Positions 19,101 through 26,348 of a stretch of 64,000 nt of DNA are shown here, piece by piece. The position numbers were made by a program, and so were the translations under genes. Each line of letters begins with the position of its first letter. The first letter of the stretch is position 1. The notes under the pieces are model-generated. The model ran no database searches. It was not told where the DNA came from and worked only from the letters and a program-made list of their open reading frames with translations. Origin of the DNA: Planctomycetota bacterium (GTDB lineage: Bacteria > Planctomycetota > J058 > JAJDCQ01); NCBI GenBank assembly GCA_029260755.1, contig JAJDCQ010000136.1:1-64000 (forward strand). Direction: 5' to 3'.

Positions 19101-22100
19101 GTGCGGGTGTGGACCCGGGGGGGCATCGCCGCCGCGACGCTCCCCGCCGATGACTACGTGATCGACGTGGGCTTCGCGGCGGATGGCTCGAGGCTGCTCG
19201 GGTCGGGCTCGGCCGTGTACGCCTGGGAGGTGCCCGACGTCCCCCCCTTCGCGCGGCGCCCGCCCCTCCCGGACGACGATCGCACCGTCGCTGCCGTGGC
19301 ACCCGACGGCTCGCGCCTCGCCTACGCGGCGGATCTCCGAGTTCACATCTGGGACCTGACGGCGGAGGCCCCAGCGCCTCGAGCCGCCGGCGGCGCCCTC
19401 CCCGCGACGATTTCCTGGAGCCCCGATGGGAGGTCGATCGCGGCCTCGGGCTGGGACGCGGCGACCGCCCGGGTCTGGGACACGCGAACGGGCGCGCTCC
19501 TCAGCCTCCTGATCGGGCATCGCCCATCCGAGCTGCCCGACCGCATGCGCTTCGCCTGGACACGCGACGGGGCCCGGCTCGCGACCGGGACGAACGACGG
19601 GTCCGTTCGGATCTGGGATCCACGCCGCGGGCGGCTCGTGTCGACGGTCCCGGTGAGGTCGTGGGTCGGACGGCGGATCCGAAGACGCGTCGAGTCCTCG
19701 ATCGGCATCGAGCTCGCCTTCCAGCGTCCAGAGCTCGTCGATGCCAAGGTCGCCGACCTGGCCGTTCCCGGCGGCCTCGCCTGGACGCCCGACGGGTCGC
19801 GGATCGCGATCTCTTCCGCCGGCGAGATCGTCACCTGGGACCCCGAGCGGGGCGACCCGGTCGCCCTCGTCGGCACCGCCGGGATCGGACCCCTCGCGTG
19901 GTCGCCCGATGGAGCCCTCCTGGCCGCGTCGGACGGGGACGACGTCATCCTCTGGCGCGCCGAGGCGGCGATCCCCATCTCGGGAGTCGCCCTCGATGAT
20001 CTGGCCCCGCCCGCCCCGCTCTCGGTGCTCGAAGGGCACGGGGACGCGGTCACGACCCTCCGCTGGTCGCCCGACGGGACGCTCCTGGCGAGCGGCTCGA
20101 AGGACGGCGCCGTCCGCCTCTGGGAGGTCGCCACCGCCCGTCTCGGGCTGGCCGCCCTCGAGGGGCTCGGCGCGCCCATCCGATCGCTCGCCTGGACGCC
20201 GGAAGGCCTGACCGCCGCGGCCGAAGGCGGACGAGTACTGACCTGGGATGTCGATGCCGTCCTCGGGGCGACCACGATCCGGAGCCTCGCCGAGCGTCGG
20301 TCCGGACTCCGTCTGGTCGGCCTCGACGTCGAGGCGGCGCCCGAGCTCGGCGAGGTCGAAGACGGCCCTGCCTGGCTCGTCGCGCTCCCCGAGCAACCGC
20401 CGGTCGAAGCGAGCGCCGGGAAGCCGCGGACACCCGTCGCCAAGCGCCTTCGGACCGCGCGCAAGCACCTCGACGCCGGACGTCCGACGAAGGTCACCGC
20501 CATCGCGAGGGAGATCGCGGCGATCGGTGTCGCCGTCGCCGACGACCGCCCGCCGCCCCTTCAGCAGCGAGCGCTCGCCCGCGTGGCCATCCTCCTGGAC
20601 CGCCTCGCCGCCGGCGATCGCGACGAGCAGGACGCCGCCTTCGCCCTGCTCCGCGAGGCGATCACGTTCGATCTCTTCGAGCGCCGCGACCACGACGCGT
20701 TCCGGCGATGGAGCATGACCCTCGCCGAGCTCGGCCCCGCCATCGGCACGCTCGAGGATCGATTCGCCGAGCGGCATCTCGAGGGACTCCGCGACGCGGT
20801 CGAGCGGGCGGACGGCGCCGACGCCCGGCGCCACGAGCGGGAGCTCGTCGGCTCGCTCCTCGCGAGTCTCGCTTCGGGTCGGGACGACGCGCGCGCGCGG
20901 ATCGACGAGCACCTTCGTCGCGCTCCTCCCGCGCCCTGGTCGGCGGGCCGTGTCTCCCTCGGTCGGCGCCGAGCCGCCTTCACCAGGATGCTCGGCGAGT
21001 CCCGGCGCAGGGAGCTCCGAGCGTCCTCCGAGCACGCGCGCCGGATCCTGCCGACGCCCGAGGAGGCGACGAGCTTCGTCTCCCGGATCGCCCGGCTCGC
21101 GACCCGGCACATGGTCGAGCTCCCCGAGCGACTCCTGGAAGGCCTCTCGCGCCTCGGCACCCCGCCCGAGGCCGGACCCGACGACGCCTGGCGTCTCGAC
21201 GAGGCCCAGCTCGACGACGAACTGACCGAGCGTCGCCTCCGGGTCGACGCCGAGGCCTCCCTCCCCGACCTCCTCACGTTCGTCTCCGGACTCGAGAGCG
21301 ACGGCATCCTCGTGAGAGAGCTCGACGCCGCCGCCTCGTCGGAGCGCCCGTCCGCCCTCCAGGTCGCCCTGCTCCTCGGCCAGCCGACCCTCGCTCCGCC
21401 GCCGAACCCCGAGTCCGGCGACCCGAGCGAGGGCATCGCCGATCGCCTCGGGGCGGCCTTCGCGATCCTCGATCGGACGCCGCCTTGGTATCCACGCCTC
21501 CGCGAGACTCTCGCGGCGCTGTCGAAGCTCCCGGCGCTGCGCCTCGCCCGACTCTCGATCCGCCCGGGCAGGATCGAGCTCGCGTTCTCCGATCGGAGCG
21601 ATCGAGCCGACGTCGAACGATTCCGCGATCAGCTCGCGATCGAGGGGTCACTCCACCACCTCTCGTCCCGGATCGGCCGCGGAAGCAACGGCGAGGCGAC
21701 GCTCACCCTGCGACTCCGCGACGACCCCTCTCACGTCCGCGACGCCGATGGCCACGATCTGGCCGTCCTCGCGACCGTGTCCGCCGAGACCCTCCCTGGG
21801 GCGATCGCCGCCTTGCGCGGCGGCGCGCCCACCGATCCCCTCTCGGAGCTCGAGCGCGCCGTCGACGCGCGGCGCTGGACGGATGCCGTCGCGCGAGAGG
21901 CCGACTTCCCGCTCGCCGCGCGGTCGCGCCACGTCGAGATTCTGCTCGCGCGCGCCGCCGCGGGTCTCGGAAGGCATCGCGAAGCGGAGGGACGCCTCGT
22001 TCGGCTCCTCGATCAAGGGCCGCCCGATCCCGAAGCCCTGGTCGCGCTCGCCCGGCTGCGAGCCCGGGTCGACTCGCGAAGGTCCAGCGTCGAGACTCTC

Positions 22101-22262
22101 GACATCCTCGCCCGAGCCGTCGGTTGGCCGGTCTTCGGCGAGCTGCTCGAAGAGCCCCTCTCGGCGGTCCAGGTGGATCCCCGCGCTCTCCTCCGCCTGT
22201 TCGAGCGACAGCGCCGCTCGGAGCGTCGCTTTCGCGCCGACGACCCGTTCCGTCCGCACTGA
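16113..22262 (+). CDS. Giant Ser/Thr kinase: possible HEPN-like N-terminus, kinase, WD40 propellers, unknown C-terminus
   Basis: The product has 2049 residues. Residues 1-265 are a helical domain I cannot name; it contains LRNRVAH (R145 to H150), which fits the R-x4-6-H motif of HEPN domains. The kinase domain (about 267-560) has GEGGFAVV, H414 and D416 of HRD, D434 of DFG and GTPAYMSPEQ, so it should be active. A membrane helix (about 588-611), an Ala/Glu/Arg coiled coil and roughly 720 residues of WD40 blades with WSPDG motifs follow (about 710-1430). The last 600 residues are helical and unlike any family I know. The start is TTG 16113; no ATG is available in frame. A nine-codon frame (16087-16116) ends across this TTG in a TTGA overlap. 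Confidence 0.82.
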   Translation: MNAYAQLLGDAEASPETFVRHSLGRLEADFREMALLALADWERLEIVTPALFSAVAGLQRPSWGSWNGLLSALKKARRGVLREGTAEERAAVEGAATLIAVLSRLEERPPPGLTERLAPLGELTRTSLGKRTRVSHLVALPITLRNRVAHDAPTDEGWWRETADALRPLITWHSEHVPCAFAWAGETFPAPWFLVAEGETLACNGLEHDYSVRYVSMDGRSRHAPEQSRAMLLALQRLLGKADARETDFKKLLSKHAPEEIRGVMLGDYLVGAPVGEGGFAVVHAGRQLSTGRKVAVKVLHDGMPEEARERFQREAAYLSRLDQHPHVVDVIGFGEETWSAPRQWSLSDEPWFEAFSKGAAVKSFIVLGWVEGETLDALIGIAPERRPDLRQIARWFAQAANALEAVHASGMIHRDVKPGNLMVDDQGDVLLMDFGIARTHDESRTLVTEAGSALGTPAYMSPEQIRAADAESEVGPATDVYSLCAAFYELFTATRLYDHDTVAAVTVRTRKLEGVRPERPSLRTRGLPWELETILLGGLEPEAADRYRSAAALERDLVRFLADEPIEYRRPSLWRRMQLGYRRHRRVANIVALFVILALLLAVQIVLARNEALENARAARKQSIRATANADRAEANARRATRNAEIAEERLAEANVRLGYALEEKGLRKAEVGEWGPAAVLLAAALELEDLPLRRLEALRALGRAKGGTWRRRALGSGGRASPEPDGHRVAVASRDGVAVWDVEAGRRITLVPVTPVWSFAWMSGDRVAIRAPGGVSIWSASTGEELGRWPLSSPGIEESRDTVASPDGERLATTAGNGVTRVLPGEISLDGARAIAWSPDGSVIATGTARGVVKLWDPGTGEQLGELFQEAPILRIRWSPDGRRLAVGCAPGASGSGTVQIWDATRASLSDIERVFAPARVATLHGYARGVFALRWSPDGRILASAAGGAGRIRLSRPETGQLIATLHGHRRGVTDLAWSPDGGLVASASTDGTVRVWTRGGIAAATLPADDYVIDVGFAADGSRLLGSGSAVYAWEVPDVPPFARRPPLPDDDRTVAAVAPDGSRLAYAADLRVHIWDLTAEAPAPRAAGGALPATISWSPDGRSIAASGWDAATARVWDTRTGALLSLLIGHRPSELPDRMRFAWTRDGARLATGTNDGSVRIWDPRRGRLVSTVPVRSWVGRRIRRRVESSIGIELAFQRPELVDAKVADLAVPGGLAWTPDGSRIAISSAGEIVTWDPERGDPVALVGTAGIGPLAWSPDGALLAASDGDDVILWRAEAAIPISGVALDDLAPPAPLSVLEGHGDAVTTLRWSPDGTLLASGSKDGAVRLWEVATARLGLAALEGLGAPIRSLAWTPEGLTAAAEGGRVLTWDVDAVLGATTIRSLAERRSGLRLVGLDVEAAPELGEVEDGPAWLVALPEQPPVEASAGKPRTPVAKRLRTARKHLDAGRPTKVTAIAREIAAIGVAVADDRPPPLQQRALARVAILLDRLAAGDRDEQDAAFALLREAITFDLFERRDHDAFRRWSMTLAELGPAIGTLEDRFAERHLEGLRDAVERADGADARRHERELVGSLLASLASGRDDARARIDEHLRRAPPAPWSAGRVSLGRRRAAFTRMLGESRRRELRASSEHARRILPTPEEATSFVSRIARLATRHMVELPERLLEGLSRLGTPPEAGPDDAWRLDEAQLDDELTERRLRVDAEASLPDLLTFVSGLESDGILVRELDAAASSERPSALQVALLLGQPTLAPPPNPESGDPSEGIADRLGAAFAILDRTPPWYPRLRETLAALSKLPALRLARLSIRPGRIELAFSDRSDRADVERFRDQLAIEGSLHHLSSRIGRGSNGEATLTLRLRDDPSHVRDADGHDLAVLATVSAETLPGAIAALRGGAPTDPLSELERAVDARRWTDAVAREADFPLAARSRHVEILLARAAAGLGRHREAEGRLVRLLDQGPPDPEALVALARLRARVDSRRSSVETLDILARAVGWPVFGELLEEPLSAVQVDPRALLRLFERQRRSERRFRADDPFRPH

Positions 22263-22280
22263 CGGCCGAGCGCGAGGCGC

Positions 22281-23564
22281 TCACCGCCGGATCGGCCGGG
22301 CTCCCTCGGGCGTCGTGCTGTCGGTCGGAATCGGCTGCGCGGGATCGAGGACGAAGATGACGCCGTTCTCGTTCACGAAGAACGTCCGACCCGGCTCGTC
22401 CTTCTCGGGACGCGCCAGGGCGAACCACTGGAACTCGGGCGCGGCTCCCGGCCGGGCGTGGAATCGATACCCGTACTTCGGTCCGGCGGCCACGTCCGCA
22501 TCGACGAGCTCCGCGCCCGCGAGCTCGTCGAGCCGCGCGTAGTCCTGCTCCCCGTCCCCCTCCGCGTCCCTCTCCCGGAAGAGAGACTGGGCCGGGACGA
22601 TCACCCGGAGCGTCTCGATCGCCGCGTCCTCGAACACGACTGGCCCCTCTGGCAAGGGCCTCGCGCCGTCGGGAATCCGGCAGCGGTCGTCGAGGACGAC
22701 CGGGCTCCGCCACTCGCAGTGGATCACGCCCGCCTGGTTCGTCGCGAAGGCGACGTCGCCCGTCTCGCCCCACACCTCCGGGTTGGCCACCGCCATCCAC
22801 GTCGACGGTCGCCCGCCGCCGGGGCGCACGGCCCGGACCTCGATGCGGTATCCGTCGAGCGAGCCCTCCGCGAGGTCGCCCTCGACCAGCTCGCGATCCC
22901 GGAGATCCGCGAGCTCCCCATACGCATTGACGGCCCGCTTGAACGCGCGCTGCGCCTCGGCGAGCGATCCGAGCGCCGCGACGACCGCGCGGTATCGGGG
23001 CATGTCGACCGAGGGCTGGGGCTCGGGAGGCGCGGACTCGACCGGGAGAATCTCTCGCGCGCCCTCGGGAGGACGCCCTCCGATCGGATCGATGAGCGCG
23101 TCGGGCGCCAGGTCGTAGACTTCCTCACTCTGGTTGGTGAAGAACGTCCGCCCGGCGAGGCCTTCCGCCGGATGCGCCACTGCGAACCAGAGGAACTCGG
23201 GCGCCTCCTCCGCGGGCCGCACCTCGAACACGTAGCCTTCCGCCGCGTCGAGCACGCCGCCGAGGCCCGCCGCGCGGAGCTCCTCGAGCGAGCCGTAGTC
23301 GGCGTACCCGTCCTCCTCGAGGTCACCCTCCCGGAACTGGCTCTGCACCTCGGGGAGGGCGCGAAGCGCCGCCTCGGCCGCCGCCTCCCGGAGGGCGAGC
23401 GCCTCCGCGGGGTCGACGGGCGCCATCGTCGCGGCGTCCGAGGGGGCGGCGTCCGAGGGGCTCGACGCGACCGCCGCCCCGACCGGAGAGGCGGCGGGAG
23501 CGTTCGGGCATCCGGCGAGCGCGACGACGGGGACGAGGCCGACGAGCACGGCGAGAGGTCGCAT
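22281..23564 (-). CDS. Lipoprotein with three tandem pilin-like/sensor repeats
   Basis: The product has 427 residues. The N-terminus has a lipobox (VALAGC, Cys at residue 19) followed by an Ala/Ser/Pro-rich linker, so it should be lipid-anchored outside the cytoplasm. Three repeats of about 100-120 residues follow. Each starts with a helix and a QSxFRE-type segment (degenerate in repeat 2), then Y-x-x-L-x-E-L, then G-Y-x-[FI]-x-[VA]-R, W-x-A-[VL]-A-x-P, and ends with F-x-[TV]-N-[QE]-x-G/E-V. This order resembles the pilin-like segment of planctomycete and acidobacterial secreted proteins, in which the FF-x-[DN]-x-x-G-V strand closes the fold. The middle repeat is the most diverged. Function is unknown. 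It converges with the giant kinase, 18 nt away. Confidence 0.82.
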   Translation of the reverse strand: MRPLAVLVGLVPVVALAGCPNAPAASPVGAAVASSPSDAAPSDAATMAPVDPAEALALREAAAEAALRALPEVQSQFREGDLEEDGYADYGSLEELRAAGLGGVLDAAEGYVFEVRPAEEAPEFLWFAVAHPAEGLAGRTFFTNQSEEVYDLAPDALIDPIGGRPPEGAREILPVESAPPEPQPSVDMPRYRAVVAALGSLAEAQRAFKRAVNAYGELADLRDRELVEGDLAEGSLDGYRIEVRAVRPGGGRPSTWMAVANPEVWGETGDVAFATNQAGVIHCEWRSPVVLDDRCRIPDGARPLPEGPVVFEDAAIETLRVIVPAQSLFRERDAEGDGEQDYARLDELAGAELVDADVAAGPKYGYRFHARPGAAPEFQWFALARPEKDEPGRTFFVNENGVIFVLDPAQPIPTDSTTPEGARPIRR

Positions 23565-23684
23565 CGTCGTTCCGTCCGGTCGTCACTCACGGGGCGAGCG
23601 ACGCGCGTCGGCTCGCGCGCGCAAGAGGAGCGCCCTCGCCATGGCGGCGACGGCGCGCCGCCGCCCGAGCCCGGTGGGCTGGCT

Positions 23685-25331
23685 CTACCGCCGCGGGAGG
23701 ATCTTCGAGAGGGCCTTGAGGAACCGGCCGTTCTCCTCGATCCACGGCATCCGGCTCGTCTTCCCCATGGGGACGACCAGGCCGGTCGCGTAGTGGCCCG
23801 CGATCAGGTCGACGTCCGCCCGCGACGTGTAGCGTGACGCGTCGCCGAGGAAGATGACGGCCGGAACGCGGCTCTTCGACCCGCCGGTCACGTCGACGGG
23901 CGGAACGACCGCCGAGCCGAGGTCGGCCCGGATGATCCCGTCCCGGGTCGGGTCCTTCGCGGTGTCGATGCCGCCGTAGAAGAGCATCGTCATCTCGCTG
24001 TCCCGGTAGTCGCGGAAGTAGAGGCTCCAGCGCTTCTGCAGACCGATCGCGATCTGCTCCTCACGCGACTTGGTCCCGAGGTCGTACTTCGGTCCGCCGT
24101 CGACGATCTGGAGGCTCTGGGCGTGACGGACGAGCTCGACGTCGTTGTGCTTCTCGCCGTCCGCCTCGAGGCGCCGGAGGGCCGCCCCGTAGGCCTGGTC
24201 GCTCGACCAGGGCGAGACGAGGATCAGCCCGGCCACCCGCTCGGGGAACTTCTCGGCGTACTTCATCGCGATCCAGCAGGTGACGCCATGCCCCATCACG
24301 ACGACCTTGTCGTGGATCTCCTGGCCGGCCGCCTTCGCCTCCGCCATCTGCTGCTCGCGGATGGCCTCGAACGCGTCGACCAGCTCGTCGACCGGATACA
24401 TCAACCCGCCGCCGGCCGGAGCCGGCTTGGCGCCGAGCTTCTGGGGCGAAGGGAGGTCGATGTAGAAGAGGCGCGCGCGGGACTCGAGGGGACGGAGGTA
24501 GGTCTCGAGGTAGCCCTTGCCGTAGCCGTAGTCGGGGAGGACGAAGAGCGGGCGACCGTCACCGCGGGTCGTGAAGCCGACCTCCTTCGTCACGTAGGGC
24601 TTCGCCTTGCGCCCTTCCGCCTCGGCCTTGGCGTCCTCCTTCTCGTCGCGGCGGCCGAGATCGAGCTCGGGGAGGTTGCCGGTCGCCCAGGCGGCCCAGT
24701 CGGCCGGCTCGTTCCCGATGTTGCGCTGGGTGATCTTCTCGAGCGCCTCCTGGATCCGGATCTCGACCTGGATGCTCCAGCCGCTCTTCGCCTGGCGCGC
24801 CCGCTCGGCGGTCCAGGCGGCGATGAGCGGATCGACCGAGCTCTTGTCCGGCATCAACCCGAGGGCGAAGGCGGCGCTCCGGCGCACCTCCCACGCGACC
24901 CTCTTGTTCTGGACCACCTCCTGCAGGAGCGGGAGGTAGGTCGGGTCACCCTTGCGGCCGAAGGCGAGGGCGTACCCCTCGGCGATCATCCGCTTCGAGT
25001 CTCCCGCACGGGCCTTGCGGACGGCCCGCTCCATCACCGCGAGGCGCTTGCCGTCGATCGTCCCGGCGAGGACGTCGATCGCGGCCGCGCGCACGTGCCA
25101 CTGCTCGGCGTTGAGCACCTTGGTGAGGGCGGCGAACTCGTTCTTCTCGTTCGGATCGAGCCCGCGAACCCCCTCGATCCGCTCCCAGGAGAACGGGCTC
25201 TTCGCCGCCGCCTCGTGCTTGCCGAGGCTCGCCTTGTCGGCGTGCGCCTCGGGGCCAAACGCCAGGGCGAGGCCCACCGTCAGGAGAAGGGCCGCGAGGC
25301 CCACCTTCGCACGCTTGGAGACTGACGTCAT
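23685..25331 (-). CDS. Secreted HEAT-repeat protein fused to a degenerate alpha/beta-hydrolase
   Basis: The product has 548 residues. A signal peptide (about 1-31, ending AHA) is followed by HEAT-like helical repeats (about 40-200), then an alpha/beta-hydrolase fold (about 250-548). At the nucleophile elbow the usual G-H-S-x-G reads GHGVT, so the Ser is G349. At the C-terminal position where hydrolases have G-H-x-P the sequence is TSRMPWIEE, with R527 in place of the catalytic His. The fold is otherwise well kept (FPERVAGLILVSPW). It is probably a non-catalytic binding protein. The start ATG has a strong ribosome binding site (GAGGAGG) and TAGTCT upstream (25364-25369, minus strand). It lies 70 nt behind the membrane protein gene. 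Confidence 0.85.
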   Translation of the reverse strand: MTSVSKRAKVGLAALLLTVGLALAFGPEAHADKASLGKHEAAAKSPFSWERIEGVRGLDPNEKNEFAALTKVLNAEQWHVRAAAIDVLAGTIDGKRLAVMERAVRKARAGDSKRMIAEGYALAFGRKGDPTYLPLLQEVVQNKRVAWEVRRSAAFALGLMPDKSSVDPLIAAWTAERARQAKSGWSIQVEIRIQEALEKITQRNIGNEPADWAAWATGNLPELDLGRRDEKEDAKAEAEGRKAKPYVTKEVGFTTRGDGRPLFVLPDYGYGKGYLETYLRPLESRARLFYIDLPSPQKLGAKPAPAGGGLMYPVDELVDAFEAIREQQMAEAKAAGQEIHDKVVVMGHGVTCWIAMKYAEKFPERVAGLILVSPWSSDQAYGAALRRLEADGEKHNDVELVRHAQSLQIVDGGPKYDLGTKSREEQIAIGLQKRWSLYFRDYRDSEMTMLFYGGIDTAKDPTRDGIIRADLGSAVVPPVDVTGGSKSRVPAVIFLGDASRYTSRADVDLIAGHYATGLVVPMGKTSRMPWIEENGRFLKALSKILPRR

Positions 25332-25401
25332 GGCCCCTCCTCTCAGGCACTACCGCTCATCCGAGACTAGCTCGCTCGGCGGACGCGTGCCAGGAGAGGG
25401 G

Positions 25402-26208
25402 TCAGTCGAAGACGTCGAGGGGCGCCGCGGCGGGCGGGTGGAACCAGGCCTTCGCCTCCGGCTTCAGGAAGAAGATCAGGACGGGGATCGACGCCGCGAT
25501 GCAGAGGATGCAGCTCAGGATCCCGCCGATCAGGCCGACGACGATGATCACGCAGCCGTAAGTCCAGGCGTAGGGCTGCCTCGGGAGGGCGAACGGGATG
25601 AGGTGCAGGACCGTCGCGACGAGCGACATCCCGGCCAGGACCGACATCACGATCAGGTTCTCGGTGTCGTCGCCGCTCATCTCCTCGTGCATGATCATGC
25701 CGATCACCGCGCCGATCAGACACAGGAGGAAGATCCCGCCGAGGATGCCGCAGTAGATCTTGTAGGCGAGGACGCCGCCGGGTGCCGGGTCCCCCTCCTT
25801 GTACACGATGTTCGGCGGCCCGGCGCGGCCGCGACGCTTCCGCTTCCCGTCGGTGACCCGGATGTGGACCTCGGTCCCTCCCGAGCAAGGCAGGACGATC
25901 TTCCGGTCGCGACCCGCCCGGGCGAGCTCGGCCCGCCAGCCGTGGACGTCGCTCGCCGGGAGCCGCAGGTAGATCACGTCCTCGCCGCCGCCGACGAGCT
26001 CGGCGGTCGCGCCACGCGCCGGCTCGAGGATCAGGTCGGGACCGCCGTCGGGCTCGAGGACGAGGTCGTCGCCGTCGACGAGGCGGTCGAGCCGGCCGCG
26101 CAGCCGCCGGACCGCGCCCCGCTCGATCCGCAGGAGCACGCCGGCGCCGTCCTCGCGGAGCCGCACCTCGCCGCCGATGAGCTCGAGAATTCCAGGGTCG
26201 TCGGGCAC
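25402..26208 (-). CDS. Membrane protein with four predicted transmembrane helices
   Basis: The product has 268 residues and starts at GTG 26208. The first 130 residues are soluble and beta-rich, with alternating charged and hydrophobic residues and many Gly-Asp turns, possibly a PH- or GYF-like fold, though this is a guess. After a basic RKRRGR stretch there are four hydrophobic helices (about 146-170, 184-204, 214-232 and 233-250). The C-terminus is short and Pro-rich. I do not recognise the family. It shares a 140-bp divergent region with the MscS gene and lies upstream of the degenerate hydrolase on the same strand. Confidence 0.75.
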   Translation of the reverse strand: MPDDPGILELIGGEVRLREDGAGVLLRIERGAVRRLRGRLDRLVDGDDLVLEPDGGPDLILEPARGATAELVGGGEDVIYLRLPASDVHGWRAELARAGRDRKIVLPCSGGTEVHIRVTDGKRKRRGRAGPPNIVYKEGDPAPGGVLAYKIYCGILGGIFLLCLIGAVIGMIMHEEMSGDDTENLIVMSVLAGMSLVATVLHLIPFALPRQPYAWTYGCVIIVVGLIGGILSCILCIAASIPVLIFFLKPEAKAWFHPPAAAPLDVFD

Positions 26209-26309
26209 GGCTGGGGTCTCCCGCGTCTACTGGCGCGACCTCGCGGCATTCTCGTCGGCGGCCCTCGCCGGGGCAAGCGGGCAGCGCTCGGCGTCCGGCG
26301 GCGCGGTCG

Positions 26310-26339
26310 TTGACCGATCGCTCTCGCAGCCCATAGGCT
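26310..26339 (+). promoter_or_regulatory. Sigma-70-like promoter for the MscS/CorA unit
   Basis: TTGACC (26310-26315) and TAGGCT (26334-26339) are separated by 18 nt. The ATG at 26349 lies 9 nt after the -10 box, so the transcript would begin almost at the start codon. This is the best -35/-10 match in the window. It is a prediction from motif and spacing only. Confidence 0.5.
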
Positions 26340-26348
26340 GTCGCGTCC

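Noticed and set aside
18600..20200. Regularly spaced similar DNA blocks that could suggest a CRISPR-like or tandem array.
   Set aside because: They encode WD40 blades (WSPDG motifs) in one continuous frame; spacing and sequence vary as expected for coding repeats.
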